Positions 37,493 to 47,466 of a DNA stretch of 64,000 nt are shown piece by piece. Numbering within the stretch: the first letter of the stretch is position 1; each line of letters begins with the position of its first letter. A program made the position numbers and the translations under genes. This DNA is from Planctomycetota bacterium. GTDB lineage: Bacteria; Planctomycetota; SZUA-567; H5-PLA8. Below the pieces are notes generated by a model, which was not told the DNA's origin, searched no databases, and saw only the letters and a list, made by a program, of their open reading frames with translations. Location of the stretch: the NCBI GenBank assembly GCA_027493525.1, contig JAOSKN010000001.1, positions 1,302,001-1,366,000 of the forward strand, in the 5' to 3' direction.

Positions 37493-39813
37493 ATGCCCCG
37501 CATACCGACGCCCAACCCCTCGCCCTCCCAACCCCCGGCCGGCGGCGACGATAGGCTGCGCCGCGTCCATAAGCGCTACGACGTGGTCGTCTGCGGCGGC
37601 GGCATGTCCGGGATCGGCGCGGCGGTCACCGCGGCGCGGCATGGGGCGAGCGTGGCGCTGCTTCAGGACCGTTCCTGCCTGGGCGGGAACGGCTCGAAGG
37701 AGGTCCGCGTCTGGCTGCAAGGAGCCAGCGGCGGCGCGTGCGCGGTCTGGTTCCGCGAGACCGGCCTCATGGAGGAGTTGCTGCTCGAGAACCAGTACCG
37801 CAATCCGAACGGCGAGGCGGAACTCTTCGACGCGACCCTGCTGGACCTGGTGCTGAAGCAGCCGAACCTGGACCTGTACCTGAACACGCCGGTCTACGAG
37901 GTCCACCTCGGCGACGAAGGCAAGCCCGAAGGGCAGCGGCGCATCCGCGCGGTGACCGGGCTGACCTTGCAGGCCGAGACGCTGACGACCTTCGAGGCCG
38001 AGTACTTCGTGGACTGCACGGGCGACGGGACGGTGGGCTACCTGGCCGGCGCGCCGTACATGACGGGCCGCGAGTCGAAGGCCGAGTACGGGGAGAGCAT
38101 GGCGCCGGACGAGCGGCGCGCGAACACGCTGGGGGATCGATCCTGTTCCGGGCCAAGGACGCCGGCGCGCCGGTTCCTTTCGAGGCGCCCGACTTCGCGC
38201 ACCGCTTCACCAAGGAGGACTTCCGCCCGGGCCGGAACCCGGTCCCCGAGTTCGACCGGATCAAGGGCGGCTTCTGGTGGATCGAGTGGGGCGGGACGCT
38301 GGACACGATCCACGACAACGAAGCGATCAAGTACGAACTGCTGCGGATCGCGTACGGCATCTTCCATTACCTCAAAAACGACCCGGACTTGGCGGCGAAG
38401 TACGCCAACTACACGCTGGAGTGGGTCGGGACGATCCCGGGCAAGCGCGAGTCGCGGCGCTTTGTCGGCGACGTGGTGCTGCGCGAGCAGGACGTGGTGG
38501 AATGCCGGGAGTGGCACGACGCGGTCGCCTTCGGCGGCTGGAACCTCGACGACCACGCGCCGCTGGGCTTCTTCGACGACAAGGTTCCGCCGTCGATCCA
38601 CAACCAGATCCCGGGGCTCTACAACGTCCCGCTGCGCTGCCTGTACTCGAAGACGGTCCCGAACCTCTTCTTCGCGGGGCGGAACATCTCGGCGACGCAC
38701 GTGGCGCTGACGAGCACGCGCGTGATGCTCACCTGCGCGCAGCTCGGCGAGGCCGCCGGAGCGGCGGCGGCCTTCTGCGTGCAGAAGGGGGTGAGCCCGC
38801 GCGAGGCCGCCTCGCCCGAGTCGGTGGGCGAGATTCAGGAGCGGCTGCTGCGGGACGACCACCACATCGTCGGGCGCGCCAGCCGCGACCCAGCGGACCT
38901 CGCGCGCGGCCCGGGCGTTAAGGCGACGGCCTCCTCGAGCCTGGCCCGCGTGGCGCTGGAGCAACCCGACGGCGCGGTCGCGCTAGATAAAGACCGTCTG
39001 GTCCTCTTCGCGGTCGAGCGCGGCGAATTGGACCGCGTCGAGGTGCTGCTGAGCGCCGGCGAGCCGACCAAGCTGGGCTGGCAGCTGCACCGCAACGACG
39101 GGCGCGGGCTCTACATCCCGCACCAGACCGTCGCGGAGGGCACGGTGGACGTGCCCGCCGGCGGGACGCAGTGGGTCTCGATTCCGGTCCGCGCGAAGAT
39201 CGGCCAGCCGGGCTGGCACATGCTGGAGCTGAAGGCTAACGCGGCGCTGCGCTGGCACACGCAGTCGGGGCGGCAGGTGGGCGTGAAGTCGTTCCTCGGC
39301 GTGGGTACCTACAAGCACGAGCGCGGCAGCAACCTGCACACGCGCTTCGCGAAGCTCAATGGCCTGAATCACTGCGTGCGGTTGCCGGACGATGCCGCCC
39401 TTTACGGCCCGGCGAACGCGGTTAACGGGCACGCGCGCCCCTTCCAGCGCCCCAACCTGTGGATCTCCGCGCCGGCCAAGCCTGGGCAGGACGAGTGGCT
39501 GGAGCTGGACTTCGGGCGCGAGACCGAGATTCGCGAAGTCGCGTGTCTCTTCGACAGCGACCTCGACCGGCACCTCACCAGCATGTGGCACACGATGCCG
39601 TACCGGATCGAGCCGGACTTGGTGAAGGACTACGACGTCCAGCTCCGCGTGGGCGGGAGCTGGCGGACGGTGAAGGAAGTGCGCGGGAACCGTTTGCGGC
39701 GCAACGTGACGGTGTTCGACCAGCGCTACCGCGCCGACGCGCTGCGGCTGGCGGTGAAGGCCACGCACGGCAACCCGCGCGCGCAGGTGTACGAAGTTCG
39801 GGCGTACGCGTGA
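37493..39813 (+). pseudogene. FAD-dependent oxidoreductase, one-base frameshift
   Basis: A 773-residue protein if one base is restored. From the ATG at 37493 (GGAG 7 bp upstream) the FAD motif GGGMSG (35-40) opens a FAD_oxidored-type domain with LGGNGSKEVRVWLQG and the second dinucleotide motif FVDCTGDGTVGYLAGAPY. At 38131-38135 GGGGG should be GGGGGG; this joins NTLG to GSILFRAKDAGAPVPF in the second frame. That part holds the FAD-domain end (NLFFAGRNISATHVALTSTR) and a beta-sandwich C-terminus like an F5/8-type carbohydrate-binding domain. The substrate is probably a sugar or other polyol. As in the kinase, a sequencing error is possible. Confidence 0.85.
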
Positions 39814-39857
39814 AGTCCGAGGCTCCCTGACACGGTCTCTTCCGAAAGGATCCCACG

Positions 39858-40616
39858 ATGCTGACGCTCGAACGCACCTTCTCCCTCGATCAATACCGGC
39901 GCGACGGCTTCACCGGCCCGGTCCCGGTGCTCGGCGAGGCCGAAGCGGCGGCGTACCGCGCTAAATTCTTCGCCGAACTGGGGCAGGACGAGGCGCAGCC
40001 CGGCCCGACGAAAGCGTACATGAGCGCGTGGCATCACCGCCTGCGCTGGGCGTACGACCTGGCTGCGCACCCGGCGGTACTGGACCGGATCGAAGCGATC
40101 CTGGGGCCGAACCTGGTGATGTGGGCGATGCACTTCTGGTACAAGGAGCCCGGCAACGGGAAGCGCATCCCCTGGCACCAGGACGGCGCATACTGGCCGA
40201 TCACGCCGGTGAAGAACGTGACGGCGTGGTTTGCGCTGGGGCCGACGTTCCGCGCCAACGGCTGCCTGCGCCTGGTTCCCGGCTCGCATAAGCAGATGCT
40301 CGAACACGAGAAACTCAACGACAAGACCAGCGCCTTCGGGCAGGGCTTGAAAGCGGAGCACATCGACGAGTCCAAGGCCGTGGACGTGGAGATGCAGCCC
40401 GGCGAGATCGTGATCTTCAACGAGGCGACCTTCCACGGCTCGGAAGCGAACGTCTCGGACGTGGCGCGCGTGGCCTTCAGCGTGCGCTACACGACGCCGG
40501 AAGTGAAGATCCTGACCGAGCAATGGTCGGACGCGGGGCGGATCAAGACGTACCTGGTGCGCGGAGAAGACACGCATCATCTGAACGACGCGATTCGGGG
40601 GACCGTGCCGGTCTAA
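39858..40616 (+). CDS. Phytanoyl-CoA dioxygenase (PhyH) family protein
   Basis: A 252-residue Fe(II)/2-oxoglutarate dioxygenase. The iron ligands fit H107-x-D109 (PWHQDGAYWP) and H193 (FHGSEANVS); R204 or R210 should hold 2-oxoglutarate. The loop between them (GCLRLVPGSHKQMLEHE) is typical of PhyH proteins. The gene follows the FAD oxidoreductase by 44 bp with GAAAGGA upstream, so both oxidise something in the same pathway. The substrate is unknown. Confidence 0.88.
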   Translation: MLTLERTFSLDQYRRDGFTGPVPVLGEAEAAAYRAKFFAELGQDEAQPGPTKAYMSAWHHRLRWAYDLAAHPAVLDRIEAILGPNLVMWAMHFWYKEPGNGKRIPWHQDGAYWPITPVKNVTAWFALGPTFRANGCLRLVPGSHKQMLEHEKLNDKTSAFGQGLKAEHIDESKAVDVEMQPGEIVIFNEATFHGSEANVSDVARVAFSVRYTTPEVKILTEQWSDAGRIKTYLVRGEDTHHLNDAIRGTVPV

Positions 40617-40617
40617 A

Positions 40618-40661
40618 GCATGTGCCTCTAAAACCACAACATCTTGTGGTTGCACATGTGC
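40618..40661. terminator. Nested hairpin after the dioxygenase gene
   Basis: Inner stem AACCACAA/TTGTGGTT with a CATC loop inside an outer stem GCATGTGC/GCACATGTGC, starting within 2 bp of the dioxygenase stop codon. No T tract follows, so it may stabilise the mRNA end or terminate with Rho. Confidence 0.45.
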
Positions 40662-40750
40662 TGCTTGCGCTACTGACTAATGATGAAACTTTTGCGCCTC
40701 GGCGGCCTACTCTCCGGTAGCGGAAAGCATCCGCACCGGAGGATCGAACG

Positions 40751-42001
40751 ATGAAGCCTGTTTTGATCGCCTTGCTGGGTCTGTTCTGCGCGTGCTCGCT
40801 CCTGGCCGGCGAGACCCCCTACGAGCGCGCGCCCGCCGAGCACAAGAAACTCTTCGACGCCGCGCGCGAGGAACTGCTGAAGGACAGCGAGCAGCCGCTC
40901 AAGCCGCTGGCAAGCATGGACGAACGCTGGTTCTGGTTCGCCGCAGCCAAGCTCGAACCGCTCCTCGACGCATACGCCTACTCACGCGAGACGGTCTTTC
41001 TCGACCGCTTCGTGGCGACGATGGAGCAGGCGCTGAAGGAGCGGTACGTCCATCCGACCGAGCCGGAGACCTGGAGCGGCTGGTTTCATTACAAGACGCA
41101 GGACCACAGCTACATGGTGATCCACGCGGGAATCGCCCACTATAAGCCGGCCCTGACCTTCGCGCTGCTGGTACGCGCCGACCCGGCGCTGAATGACAAG
41201 TATGGCGCGAAGGCCGAGGCCTGGTTCAAGGAGATCCACGAGACCGACATCCGCGCCTGGGACCGCCGCGGCTGCTGGAAGGACTTCGGCGAAAAGGGCG
41301 GCTGGTACGTGAAGATCACGCAGAAGCCCGACGCGGCCACCCATCAGCTTGTGCCGGAAGACGACCGGCTTGCCGGAACCAGCTACGCCTACAACAAGGC
41401 TCACCGGATGATCGAAGGGCTGGTGCTCGCCTACCGCCTCACCGGCGACGCCTGGTACAAGGAGCGGATCGAGAAGTGCGAACGCTACTTTCGCTCGAAG
41501 TGGCGCGTGGACGAGAAGCACGCCGAGTGGAACTACCGCGACCGCACCGGCGTTTGGGACTACAACGAGGGCATCGAGGACGAGGCGCACGCGAAGTTCG
41601 GCGAGTGGGTCCACCCCAAGGGCGGCTACTTCGCGACCGACGTGGATGCCGCCGTGGCCTGCTACGACGCCGGCCTGGCTTTCACCCGCGCGGACATGGA
41701 GAAGCTGATCCAGAGCAACCTTGAATTCATGTGGGACGGGAACGAGAAGAAGCCGGAGTTCTCCAACATCAACGGCAAGGTCAACCCGCAGGGAAAAATG
41801 ACCGGCCACGGCTCGCTCTGGACCGCCCTCGCGCGCTTCAGCGAGAAGACGCGGACGCTCTGGCGCGCGGAGCTCGACGCAATGCGGCCGGGTAAGTTCG
41901 GCTGGACGAAGAACGTGATGGCGTACCTGCTCGCCGTCTCCGAGCCGGTCTCGTGGGAGCCGCGGCACGTGAAGGAGATCCCTGCCCTCGCGTCGAAGTA
42001 A
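40751..42001 (+). CDS. Secreted six-hairpin (alpha/alpha barrel) protein
   Basis: A 416-residue product with a strong ribosome-binding site (GGAGG) and a signal peptide (MKPVLIALLGLFCACSLLAG, cut near LAG/ETP). The rest is helical with many Trp, Tyr and His residues in loops (WSGWFHYKTQDHSYMVIHAG, EWNYRDRTGVWDYNEGIEDE, GHGSLWTALARFSEKTRTLW). This looks like a periplasmic enzyme or lectin of the six-hairpin glycosidase type. It lies downstream of the FAD oxidoreductase and dioxygenase and may serve the same substrate. Confidence 0.72.
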   Translation: MKPVLIALLGLFCACSLLAGETPYERAPAEHKKLFDAAREELLKDSEQPLKPLASMDERWFWFAAAKLEPLLDAYAYSRETVFLDRFVATMEQALKERYVHPTEPETWSGWFHYKTQDHSYMVIHAGIAHYKPALTFALLVRADPALNDKYGAKAEAWFKEIHETDIRAWDRRGCWKDFGEKGGWYVKITQKPDAATHQLVPEDDRLAGTSYAYNKAHRMIEGLVLAYRLTGDAWYKERIEKCERYFRSKWRVDEKHAEWNYRDRTGVWDYNEGIEDEAHAKFGEWVHPKGGYFATDVDAAVACYDAGLAFTRADMEKLIQSNLEFMWDGNEKKPEFSNINGKVNPQGKMTGHGSLWTALARFSEKTRTLWRAELDAMRPGKFGWTKNVMAYLLAVSEPVSWEPRHVKEIPALASK

Positions 42002-42163
42002 GCGCGGCCGGCGCGCGCATCCCGCGCCAAGACCAGTCGCCGTCAGGCGCCCGCACGCCTCTGCGAGGTGTGCGGGCGCTTTTGTACCCGCTCGCGATAC
42101 GGTACCAACCCTTCCCGTTTCAACCTCCCATTTCGCAAGAAACCTTCAGCGTTTTCTCGGGTA

Positions 42164-42184
42164 ATCACAGATCACAGAATACAT
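42164..42184. repeat. Short heptamer array (ATCACAG)
   Basis: Two ATCACAG units and AATACAT, directly against the stop codon (42185-42187) of the minus-strand metallo-hydrolase gene. Same ACAG core as the arrays at 26651, 27808 and 34141. Confidence 0.7.
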
Positions 42185-42892
42185 TCAGGCGATCCCGCCT
42201 TCGTCGAGCCCGCAGAACGGATTGAAGGCCTTCTCGTCGCCGATGGTCGTCTCCGGCCCGTGGCCCGGATGGCAGACGGTGTTGTCGGGCAGGACGAAGA
42301 GCTTCTCGCGAATGCCGGCGACGAGTTCGTCCATGCCGCCGCCGCCGGGCAGGTCCGTCCGCCCGATCCCGTTCTGGAACAGGATGTCCCCGCAGAACAG
42401 ATGCGGCGGCTCGCCCGAGGCGTCCTCGACGTAATAAGCCGTCCCGCCCGGCGAATGGCCGGGCACGTGAATCGCGCGCAGCGTAGCGAACCCCAGGTCC
42501 AACACGTCGCCGTCGCGCACCGGATGGTCGGCGTCCGGCGCGGTGACGTTGCCTCCGACGAAGTAGCTGAGGTTGAGCAGGGGCTTCTTGAGCCAGTGCA
42601 GTTCGGCCTCGGGGACGTAGAGAGGCACTCCGGGATGCGCGGCCTTGAGCTCGGTGAGCGCGCCGATGTGGTCGCCGTGGCAATGCGTCTGGACAAAGGC
42701 GGCCGGCATGACCTGATGCTCTTTCATCTCCCTCCGTATTCGCTCGGCCTCGGCGCCGGGGTCGAAGACCGCGCAAAGCTTGGCGCCGCCGCGCAGGTGG
42801 ATGGCGCCGGCGCGCCAGAGGAGGTAACAGTTCTCCTGCAACTCGCCGACGCAGAGCTGGAGGGTGCAAAGGGCGCTGGAGGAAGAGGTCAC
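42185..42892 (-). CDS. MBL-fold metallo-hydrolase, GloB-like
   Basis: A 235-residue metallo-beta-lactamase-fold protein. The metal motif HCHGDH gives H70, H72, D74 and H75. HVPGHSPGGTAYYV, LFCGDILFQNGIGRTDLPGG and VCHPGHGPETTIGDEKAFNPF complete the binuclear site in the order found in hydroxyacylglutathione hydrolase-like proteins. With bacillithiol genes nearby it might act on bacillithiol conjugates, but it could equally be another thioesterase. It is divergent from phosphomannomutase. Confidence 0.88.
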   Translation of the reverse strand: MTSSSSALCTLQLCVGELQENCYLLWRAGAIHLRGGAKLCAVFDPGAEAERIRREMKEHQVMPAAFVQTHCHGDHIGALTELKAAHPGVPLYVPEAELHWLKKPLLNLSYFVGGNVTAPDADHPVRDGDVLDLGFATLRAIHVPGHSPGGTAYYVEDASGEPPHLFCGDILFQNGIGRTDLPGGGGMDELVAGIREKLFVLPDNTVCHPGHGPETTIGDEKAFNPFCGLDEGGIA

Positions 42893-43003
42893 ACGTGCGG
42901 TTCCCCGGCCGGTTCCGGCCCGTTCCTATTCTTGACGGCCACGGCAGCTTGTCTACCTTGCCAGTGGACTTTCCACCAACCCGCTAAGGATCGAACTCCA
43001 ACC

Positions 43004-44356
43004 ATGGCCGGCTTCTTCAAATCCTATGACGTTCGCGGCATTGTCCCCGATCAGCTTACCACCGGCGACGCGTACCGCATCGGCAAGGCCACGGCGGCCT
43101 ACCTGAAGGCACGCACCCTGGCCGTCGGGCGGGACGCGCGGCTGAGCAGCCCGGACCTCGCCGCCGCGCTGATGGCCGGGATCGCCGCCGCCGGCTGCGA
43201 CGCCCTGGACCTCGGCATGGGCCCCACGCCGATCACGTATTTCGCCGCGGGGCACCTGGGCAAGGCCAAGTGCGGCGGCGCCATTCAGGTCACGGCCAGC
43301 CACAACCCGGCCGAGTACGGCGGGTTCAAGTTCACCAAGGCCGGCGCGCTGCCGATGTCCTACGACCAGGGGCTCGACGAGGTCGAGAAGCTCTTCGCGA
43401 AGGACCTGCCGCCGCTGGCGAAGAAGCCCGGGGCCATCCGCAAGCTGAACCTGTGGCCGAAGTACGTCGCGCACTGCCGGCGCTTCGCGGCGCTGGACAA
43501 GAAACGCAAGCTGAAGCTCGCCATCGACTGCGGCAACGGGGTGATGGGCGCGATCCTGCCGGCGCTCTTGAAGGGCCTGCCGCTGACGGCGAAGCAGCTC
43601 TACTGGAAGCCCGACGGGCGCTTCCCGAACCACGAAGCCAACCCGCTGAAGCTAGAGAACCTCGCCGACCTGCGCGCGGCGGTCGTGAAGGGCAAGTGCG
43701 ACCTGGGCGTAGCCTTCGACGGCGACGGCGACCGCGTGGCCTTCGTGGACGAGAAGGGCGAGCCGGTGCCCGGCGACCTGGCCGGAGCGCTGATGGCTCA
43801 ATCGCTGCTCAAGCAGACCGGCGCCGGGACGGTGCTCTACGACGTCCGCGCCAGCCGCGCCTTCGCGAAGGCCGTCGAGGAAGCCGGCGGGACGGCGCTC
43901 GAGACCCGCGTCGGGCACAGCCACATCAAGGCGGGGCTGCGCGAACACAAGGCCCTGATGGCGGCGGAACTCTCCGGGCACTACTACTTCCGGGATTTCT
44001 TCTACTCCGACAGCGGCGAGACGGCCTTCTTCCTGGTGCTTGCGCTGCTCAGCCAGAGCGGCAAGCCCGCCAGCGAACTCGTCGCCCCGCTGCAGCGCTT
44101 CCATCACACCGGCGAGATCAACTTCCACGTCCGCGACGCCGACAGGACCCTTGCCGCCGTCGAAACGCACTTCAAGGACCGCGTCAAGACGCGCAGCACC
44201 ACCGACGGGCTCAGCATGGACCTCGGCCCCTGGTGGTTCAATCTGCGCAAATCGAACACCGAGCCGGTCGTGCGCCTGAACCTCGAGAGCCTTAATTCAC
44301 GCGCCGAGATGGAAGCCGCGCGCGGCGAGGTCGTGGGCATCATTGAGAAGAGCTAG
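43004..44356 (+). CDS. manB: Phosphomannomutase/phosphoglucomutase
   Basis: A 450-residue alpha-D-phosphohexomutase from the ATG at 43004 (MAGFFKSYDVRG is the family N-terminus; the long upstream frame is antisense to the neighbour). All four active-site motifs are present: TASHNP with Ser99, metal loop DGDGDR (239-244), sugar loop ELSGH, and phosphate loop RKSNTEP. It interconverts hexose 6- and 1-phosphates to feed GDP-mannose or UDP-glucose synthesis, which the polysaccharide cluster would use. The stop codon runs straight into a heptamer array. Confidence 0.93.
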   Translation: MAGFFKSYDVRGIVPDQLTTGDAYRIGKATAAYLKARTLAVGRDARLSSPDLAAALMAGIAAAGCDALDLGMGPTPITYFAAGHLGKAKCGGAIQVTASHNPAEYGGFKFTKAGALPMSYDQGLDEVEKLFAKDLPPLAKKPGAIRKLNLWPKYVAHCRRFAALDKKRKLKLAIDCGNGVMGAILPALLKGLPLTAKQLYWKPDGRFPNHEANPLKLENLADLRAAVVKGKCDLGVAFDGDGDRVAFVDEKGEPVPGDLAGALMAQSLLKQTGAGTVLYDVRASRAFAKAVEEAGGTALETRVGHSHIKAGLREHKALMAAELSGHYYFRDFFYSDSGETAFFLVLALLSQSGKPASELVAPLQRFHHTGEINFHVRDADRTLAAVETHFKDRVKTRSTTDGLSMDLGPWWFNLRKSNTEPVVRLNLESLNSRAEMEAARGEVVGIIEKS

Positions 44357-44441
44357 TAAACGGTAAACAGTGAGCGGTAAACAGTAACTGCCATGTGTTC
44401 AATCCGTTAAGCCGTTCCTGTTGACTGTTCACTGTTCACTG
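44357..44441. repeat. Paired heptamer arrays after the phosphomannomutase stop
   Basis: TAAACGG, TAAACAG, TGAGCGG, TAAACAG (44357-44384) begin at the base after the stop codon. CTGTTGA, CTGTTCA, CTGTTCA, CTG (44418-44441) follow; AACAG and CTGTT are complementary and could form a stem. Confidence 0.85.
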
Positions 44442-44511
44442 CGCGCGGATTCCCTCGCACTTCCCTCCGATCTCCCTACATTGGAAGCCTTCCCCGGAGC
44501 ACGCCGCCGCC

Positions 44512-45786
44512 ATGAACGCCGCCGTCAACCTGGCCGATCCCGAGGCCGTCTTCGCCGCGCTGGAACTGGGCGAAGCCTATGCGCCGTGGAAGGCGACCTG
44601 GGCGAAGTCGCAGCCCGATTTTCCCGCCGGCGGGATTTCCTGGCTGAGCGACGGCTTCGTCGCGGAGGCCTGCCGCACGCTGAAGATGCGCACCGACGCC
44701 GCCGAGGCCTACCGCGCCGGCGCGGCGTGGCTGCGCGGGAACGCGCCGGCTTCCCGGCTGGCCTGGCACGGCCACTACCTGCTCTTCAAGGCCCCGCGCG
44801 AGGAACTCACCACCACGGGCCGCTGGCAGCTCCCGCCCGGCGCGCTGGGCGAGGCCTCGGCGCTGTTCCTGGGGCTGGTCCTGCTGAGCGGGCACACGCT
44901 GGTGCGCGAACGGCACGCCGCGCGCGGCATCCCCGAAGCGATCACGCTCGACACGCTCAGCGACCTGGAACTCTGGACGCACGAATACCGCCGCAAGCAC
45001 GGGCGCTGGGGCTTCAACACCTGGGGCTGGCTGCGGCTGCACTTCACCTGCGACCTGTTCAAGCTCGGGCGGCTGCAATTCAATTTCGGGCGCTGCCACT
45101 TCCACATGCACGCCTTCCGGCACAAGGCCACGCGCCGGGTGCTCGTCATGGCCGAAGACGGCCAGCGCTTCCGCGCCGACGGGCAGTACTGGAACGCCGA
45201 CGGCCGGGAAGCCACCGACGGCGTCTGGACCAGCCGCTTCGAGTGCGACGGGAAGGTCATGCGCGGGAACCGCATCACCGCGCGGGGCGCGGCCGTCCGC
45301 GAACCGCTGGAACTGCCCGTCGCCGAGTGGACCAAGGTCTTCGGACGCGACGACACCTCGCTGGGCATCCACATCGCCGCGACGGGGCCCATGGACCACG
45401 GCGAGTGCGGCGAGTCGATGCGGCAGGCGGTTGAGTTCTTCCCGAAGCACTTCCCCGAGTTCAGGCTCACCGGCTTCACGTGCAGCTCGTGGCTCCTCGA
45501 CCGGCAGTTCGAGGACCACCTGCCCGCGCACTCGAACATCGTCCGCTTCCTGCAGGAGTACCACCTGCTCCCCTATCCGAAGGCCAGCGACGGGCAGCAT
45601 ATGGAGCGCGTCTTCGACGGCCCGATCGAGGACCTCGAGAAGGCCCCGCAGGACAGCTCGCTCCGCCGCGCGATGGTGAAGTTCATGAAGGAAGGCGGGC
45701 ACTGGCGGAGCATGGGCTGCATCTACCTGCCCGAGGACCTGGCGTGGGGCACGCAGGTGTATCGGAAGATGGAAGCAGGGCAGTGA
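44512..45786 (+). CDS. Acyltransferase domain protein (GNAT-like, DUF5596 type)
   Basis: A 424-residue soluble protein. An all-helical N-terminal domain (about 1-230) and a beta-rich C-terminal domain resemble the two-domain NAT_N/GNAT_C acyltransferases. Typical stretches are WGFNTWGWLRLHFTCDLFKLGRLQF near the middle and IHIAATGPMDHGECGESMRQAVEFFPKHFPE, followed by FTCSSWLLDRQFEDHLPAHSN. The acyl acceptor is unknown. Its stop codon is inside a CAGTGAA heptamer array. Confidence 0.75.
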   Translation: MNAAVNLADPEAVFAALELGEAYAPWKATWAKSQPDFPAGGISWLSDGFVAEACRTLKMRTDAAEAYRAGAAWLRGNAPASRLAWHGHYLLFKAPREELTTTGRWQLPPGALGEASALFLGLVLLSGHTLVRERHAARGIPEAITLDTLSDLELWTHEYRRKHGRWGFNTWGWLRLHFTCDLFKLGRLQFNFGRCHFHMHAFRHKATRRVLVMAEDGQRFRADGQYWNADGREATDGVWTSRFECDGKVMRGNRITARGAAVREPLELPVAEWTKVFGRDDTSLGIHIAATGPMDHGECGESMRQAVEFFPKHFPEFRLTGFTCSSWLLDRQFEDHLPAHSNIVRFLQEYHLLPYPKASDGQHMERVFDGPIEDLEKAPQDSSLRRAMVKFMKEGGHWRSMGCIYLPEDLAWGTQVYRKMEAGQ

Positions 45787-45808
45787 ACAGTGAACAGTGA
45801 ACAGCGGT
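45781..45808. repeat. Heptamer array (CAGTGAA) spanning the acyltransferase stop
   Basis: Three CAGTGAA units and CAGCGGT. The TGA in the first unit is the stop codon itself (45784-45786). The same AACAGTG register occurs in the array at 44357-44441. Confidence 0.9.
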
Positions 45809-45980
45809 TAACCGAAGCGCTAGAATTGAAGCCGTTTCCGCCTTCATATTGCTGACTACGGAGCATAGGCCGTTCACGCCACGCCAAGCGCATAAGCGAA
45901 GTAAATCAAAAGATTCATGCCCCTACCCGTATGTACATGCCGCCTGGCGGGGCGTCAGGCGATGCCGTCTTCGGATCGGG

Positions 45981-46820
45981 ATGCCCATGCTGATTGTGCC
46001 CATAGGCGTCGAACACAAAACCATTCGCACAGCCTACGTTACCTATGCCATCATCGCCTTTAACACCGCCGTCCTGGTCTATTGCACCGCGCTTCCCCAA
46101 GCACAAGCCGAGGCATTCATCGCGGCCTGGGAAGCTCCTGGCTCGCGCTTCGATCCGCTGCTGGCCATCACTTCGGGTTTCCTGCACGCCGGTTGGACGC
46201 ATCTGATCGGGAACATGGTCGTCTTCTGGGCCTTCGCGCGAGTGCTGGAAGAAAAGCTGGGCCACGTGCGAATGGCCTTTGCCTATCTGATACTGCTGTT
46301 CTTCTCGAAGTTGGCCTTGCAGCGCTTGACGCTGGTGTCCTATAGCGGCTCACTGGGCGCTTCGGGCGCGGTTATGGGCATGCTGGGCCTCTTCTGGTTT
46401 ACGTTCAGTAAAACTCGCGCCAAAATCTTCTACTGGTTTCTATTCCCAAATGTGGGTTTCGTCTGGTTTCCCCTGCTGGCCGCGTGCCTTTTGGCAAGCG
46501 ATCTGGTCCACCTATACCTGGAACACGAACTGCATGTATCCACAGGCATAGGCAGCCTCGCGCACCTGGGCGGATTCGCGGCCGGCTTGGTTTTGGGCGG
46601 ACTTTGGCGCATCGCCGCGGTTACCCGCGTACCTGAGGAGGATATGGCGACGCGCCTCTGGAATTGGCTCCGCGATCCGTTTGGCCGGAAGGCGCGGGCG
46701 CGGCTGGAGGCACAACCCGACCGTGCCATGGACAGGATCAAGAACCCGCGGATACAACGGGCGCGTGCGGCACTGCTGGCGCAGCGAGCAAGAAAATCTC
46801 GGGAAGCAAACAGTGCGTAG
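45981..46820 (+). CDS. Rhomboid family intramembrane serine protease
   Basis: A 279-residue product from the ATG at 45981; upstream codons in frame are Arg-rich and lack a ribosome-binding site. Six or seven membrane segments are visible. Catalytic Ser128 lies in GASGAVMG and His195 in LAHLGGFAAG; TSGFLHAGWTHLIGNMVVFW is the conserved membrane loop. The soluble tail of about 60 residues is basic. It should cut membrane proteins within the bilayer; substrates are unknown. Confidence 0.9.
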   Translation: MPMLIVPIGVEHKTIRTAYVTYAIIAFNTAVLVYCTALPQAQAEAFIAAWEAPGSRFDPLLAITSGFLHAGWTHLIGNMVVFWAFARVLEEKLGHVRMAFAYLILLFFSKLALQRLTLVSYSGSLGASGAVMGMLGLFWFTFSKTRAKIFYWFLFPNVGFVWFPLLAACLLASDLVHLYLEHELHVSTGIGSLAHLGGFAAGLVLGGLWRIAAVTRVPEEDMATRLWNWLRDPFGRKARARLEAQPDRAMDRIKNPRIQRARAALLAQRARKSREANSA

Positions 46821-46823
46821 TGC

Positions 46824-47396
46824 CTACGCTATCCCGACGTCCGTATTGCCCTTGGCCTTGAGCGCCTTCTCGTAGGTTTCGTACAGGCGCAGGGTCGGTT
46901 CGAGGCCCAGGGTCTGCATCATTTTCCGCGCGGCGTCGGGGACGTGGACGAGCTTGAGCGTGAGGCGGTCGTTGAGGTTCAGGAGCAGCCCCAGCCCGGC
47001 CGTGCCCAGCGGCTTGACCTGGCTCAGGTCCATGATCAGCTCCTTCGCGCCGTAGCGCTGGAGCCGGTAGACTTCCTTGTCGAGGCGCAACGCGGTGAGG
47101 CTGTCGAGCGGCCCCCACAGGTCCATCCCGAAGACCGTGGGGCGGACTTCGAGCGCGCGCATCTCGAGCTTTACGTCCGTGCGCATCTCGGTCTCTTCGA
47201 AGAGCACGTCCTGCTCATGGAGTTCCACGTCGCCGGCGTGGCCGGTGGCGGCGGAAAGGTCGCGGAAGCCCAGCACTGCGCGGCGGCGCGCGGCGTCGGC
47301 GTTCTCGCAGCCCAACTGGGCCACGAAGCGCATGATGTGCCCGGTGTTCCGTTCGAGGGCCGTGCCGTAGGGGATGACCACGCGATAGCAAGGCAT
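46824..47396 (-). CDS. STAS-domain protein
   Basis: A 190-residue protein. The C-terminal half (about 85-180, GPLDSLTALRLDKEVYRLQRYGAKELIMDLSQVKPLGTAGLGLLL) has the anti-sigma-factor-antagonist fold, with the usual phosphorylatable Ser position occupied by Thr in PLGTAGLG. The N-terminal 80 residues (MPCYRVVIPYGTALERNTGH) are unfamiliar. Such proteins relay signals in partner-switching cascades, but no anti-sigma kinase is nearby. It is convergent with the rhomboid gene, 3 bp apart. Confidence 0.75.
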   Translation of the reverse strand: MPCYRVVIPYGTALERNTGHIMRFVAQLGCENADAARRRAVLGFRDLSAATGHAGDVELHEQDVLFEETEMRTDVKLEMRALEVRPTVFGMDLWGPLDSLTALRLDKEVYRLQRYGAKELIMDLSQVKPLGTAGLGLLLNLNDRLTLKLVHVPDAARKMMQTLGLEPTLRLYETYEKALKAKGNTDVGIA

Positions 47397-47466
47397 GAGA
47401 ACCGTTCCGAATACGTTAGAATGAGTCTACCCGTTCGACCCGCGCCGCGCCATAAGGGGATTTTGC

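Noticed and set aside
42068..43003. N-terminal extension of phosphomannomutase
   Set aside because: It is antisense to the MBL hydrolase; the family N-terminus starts at 43004.
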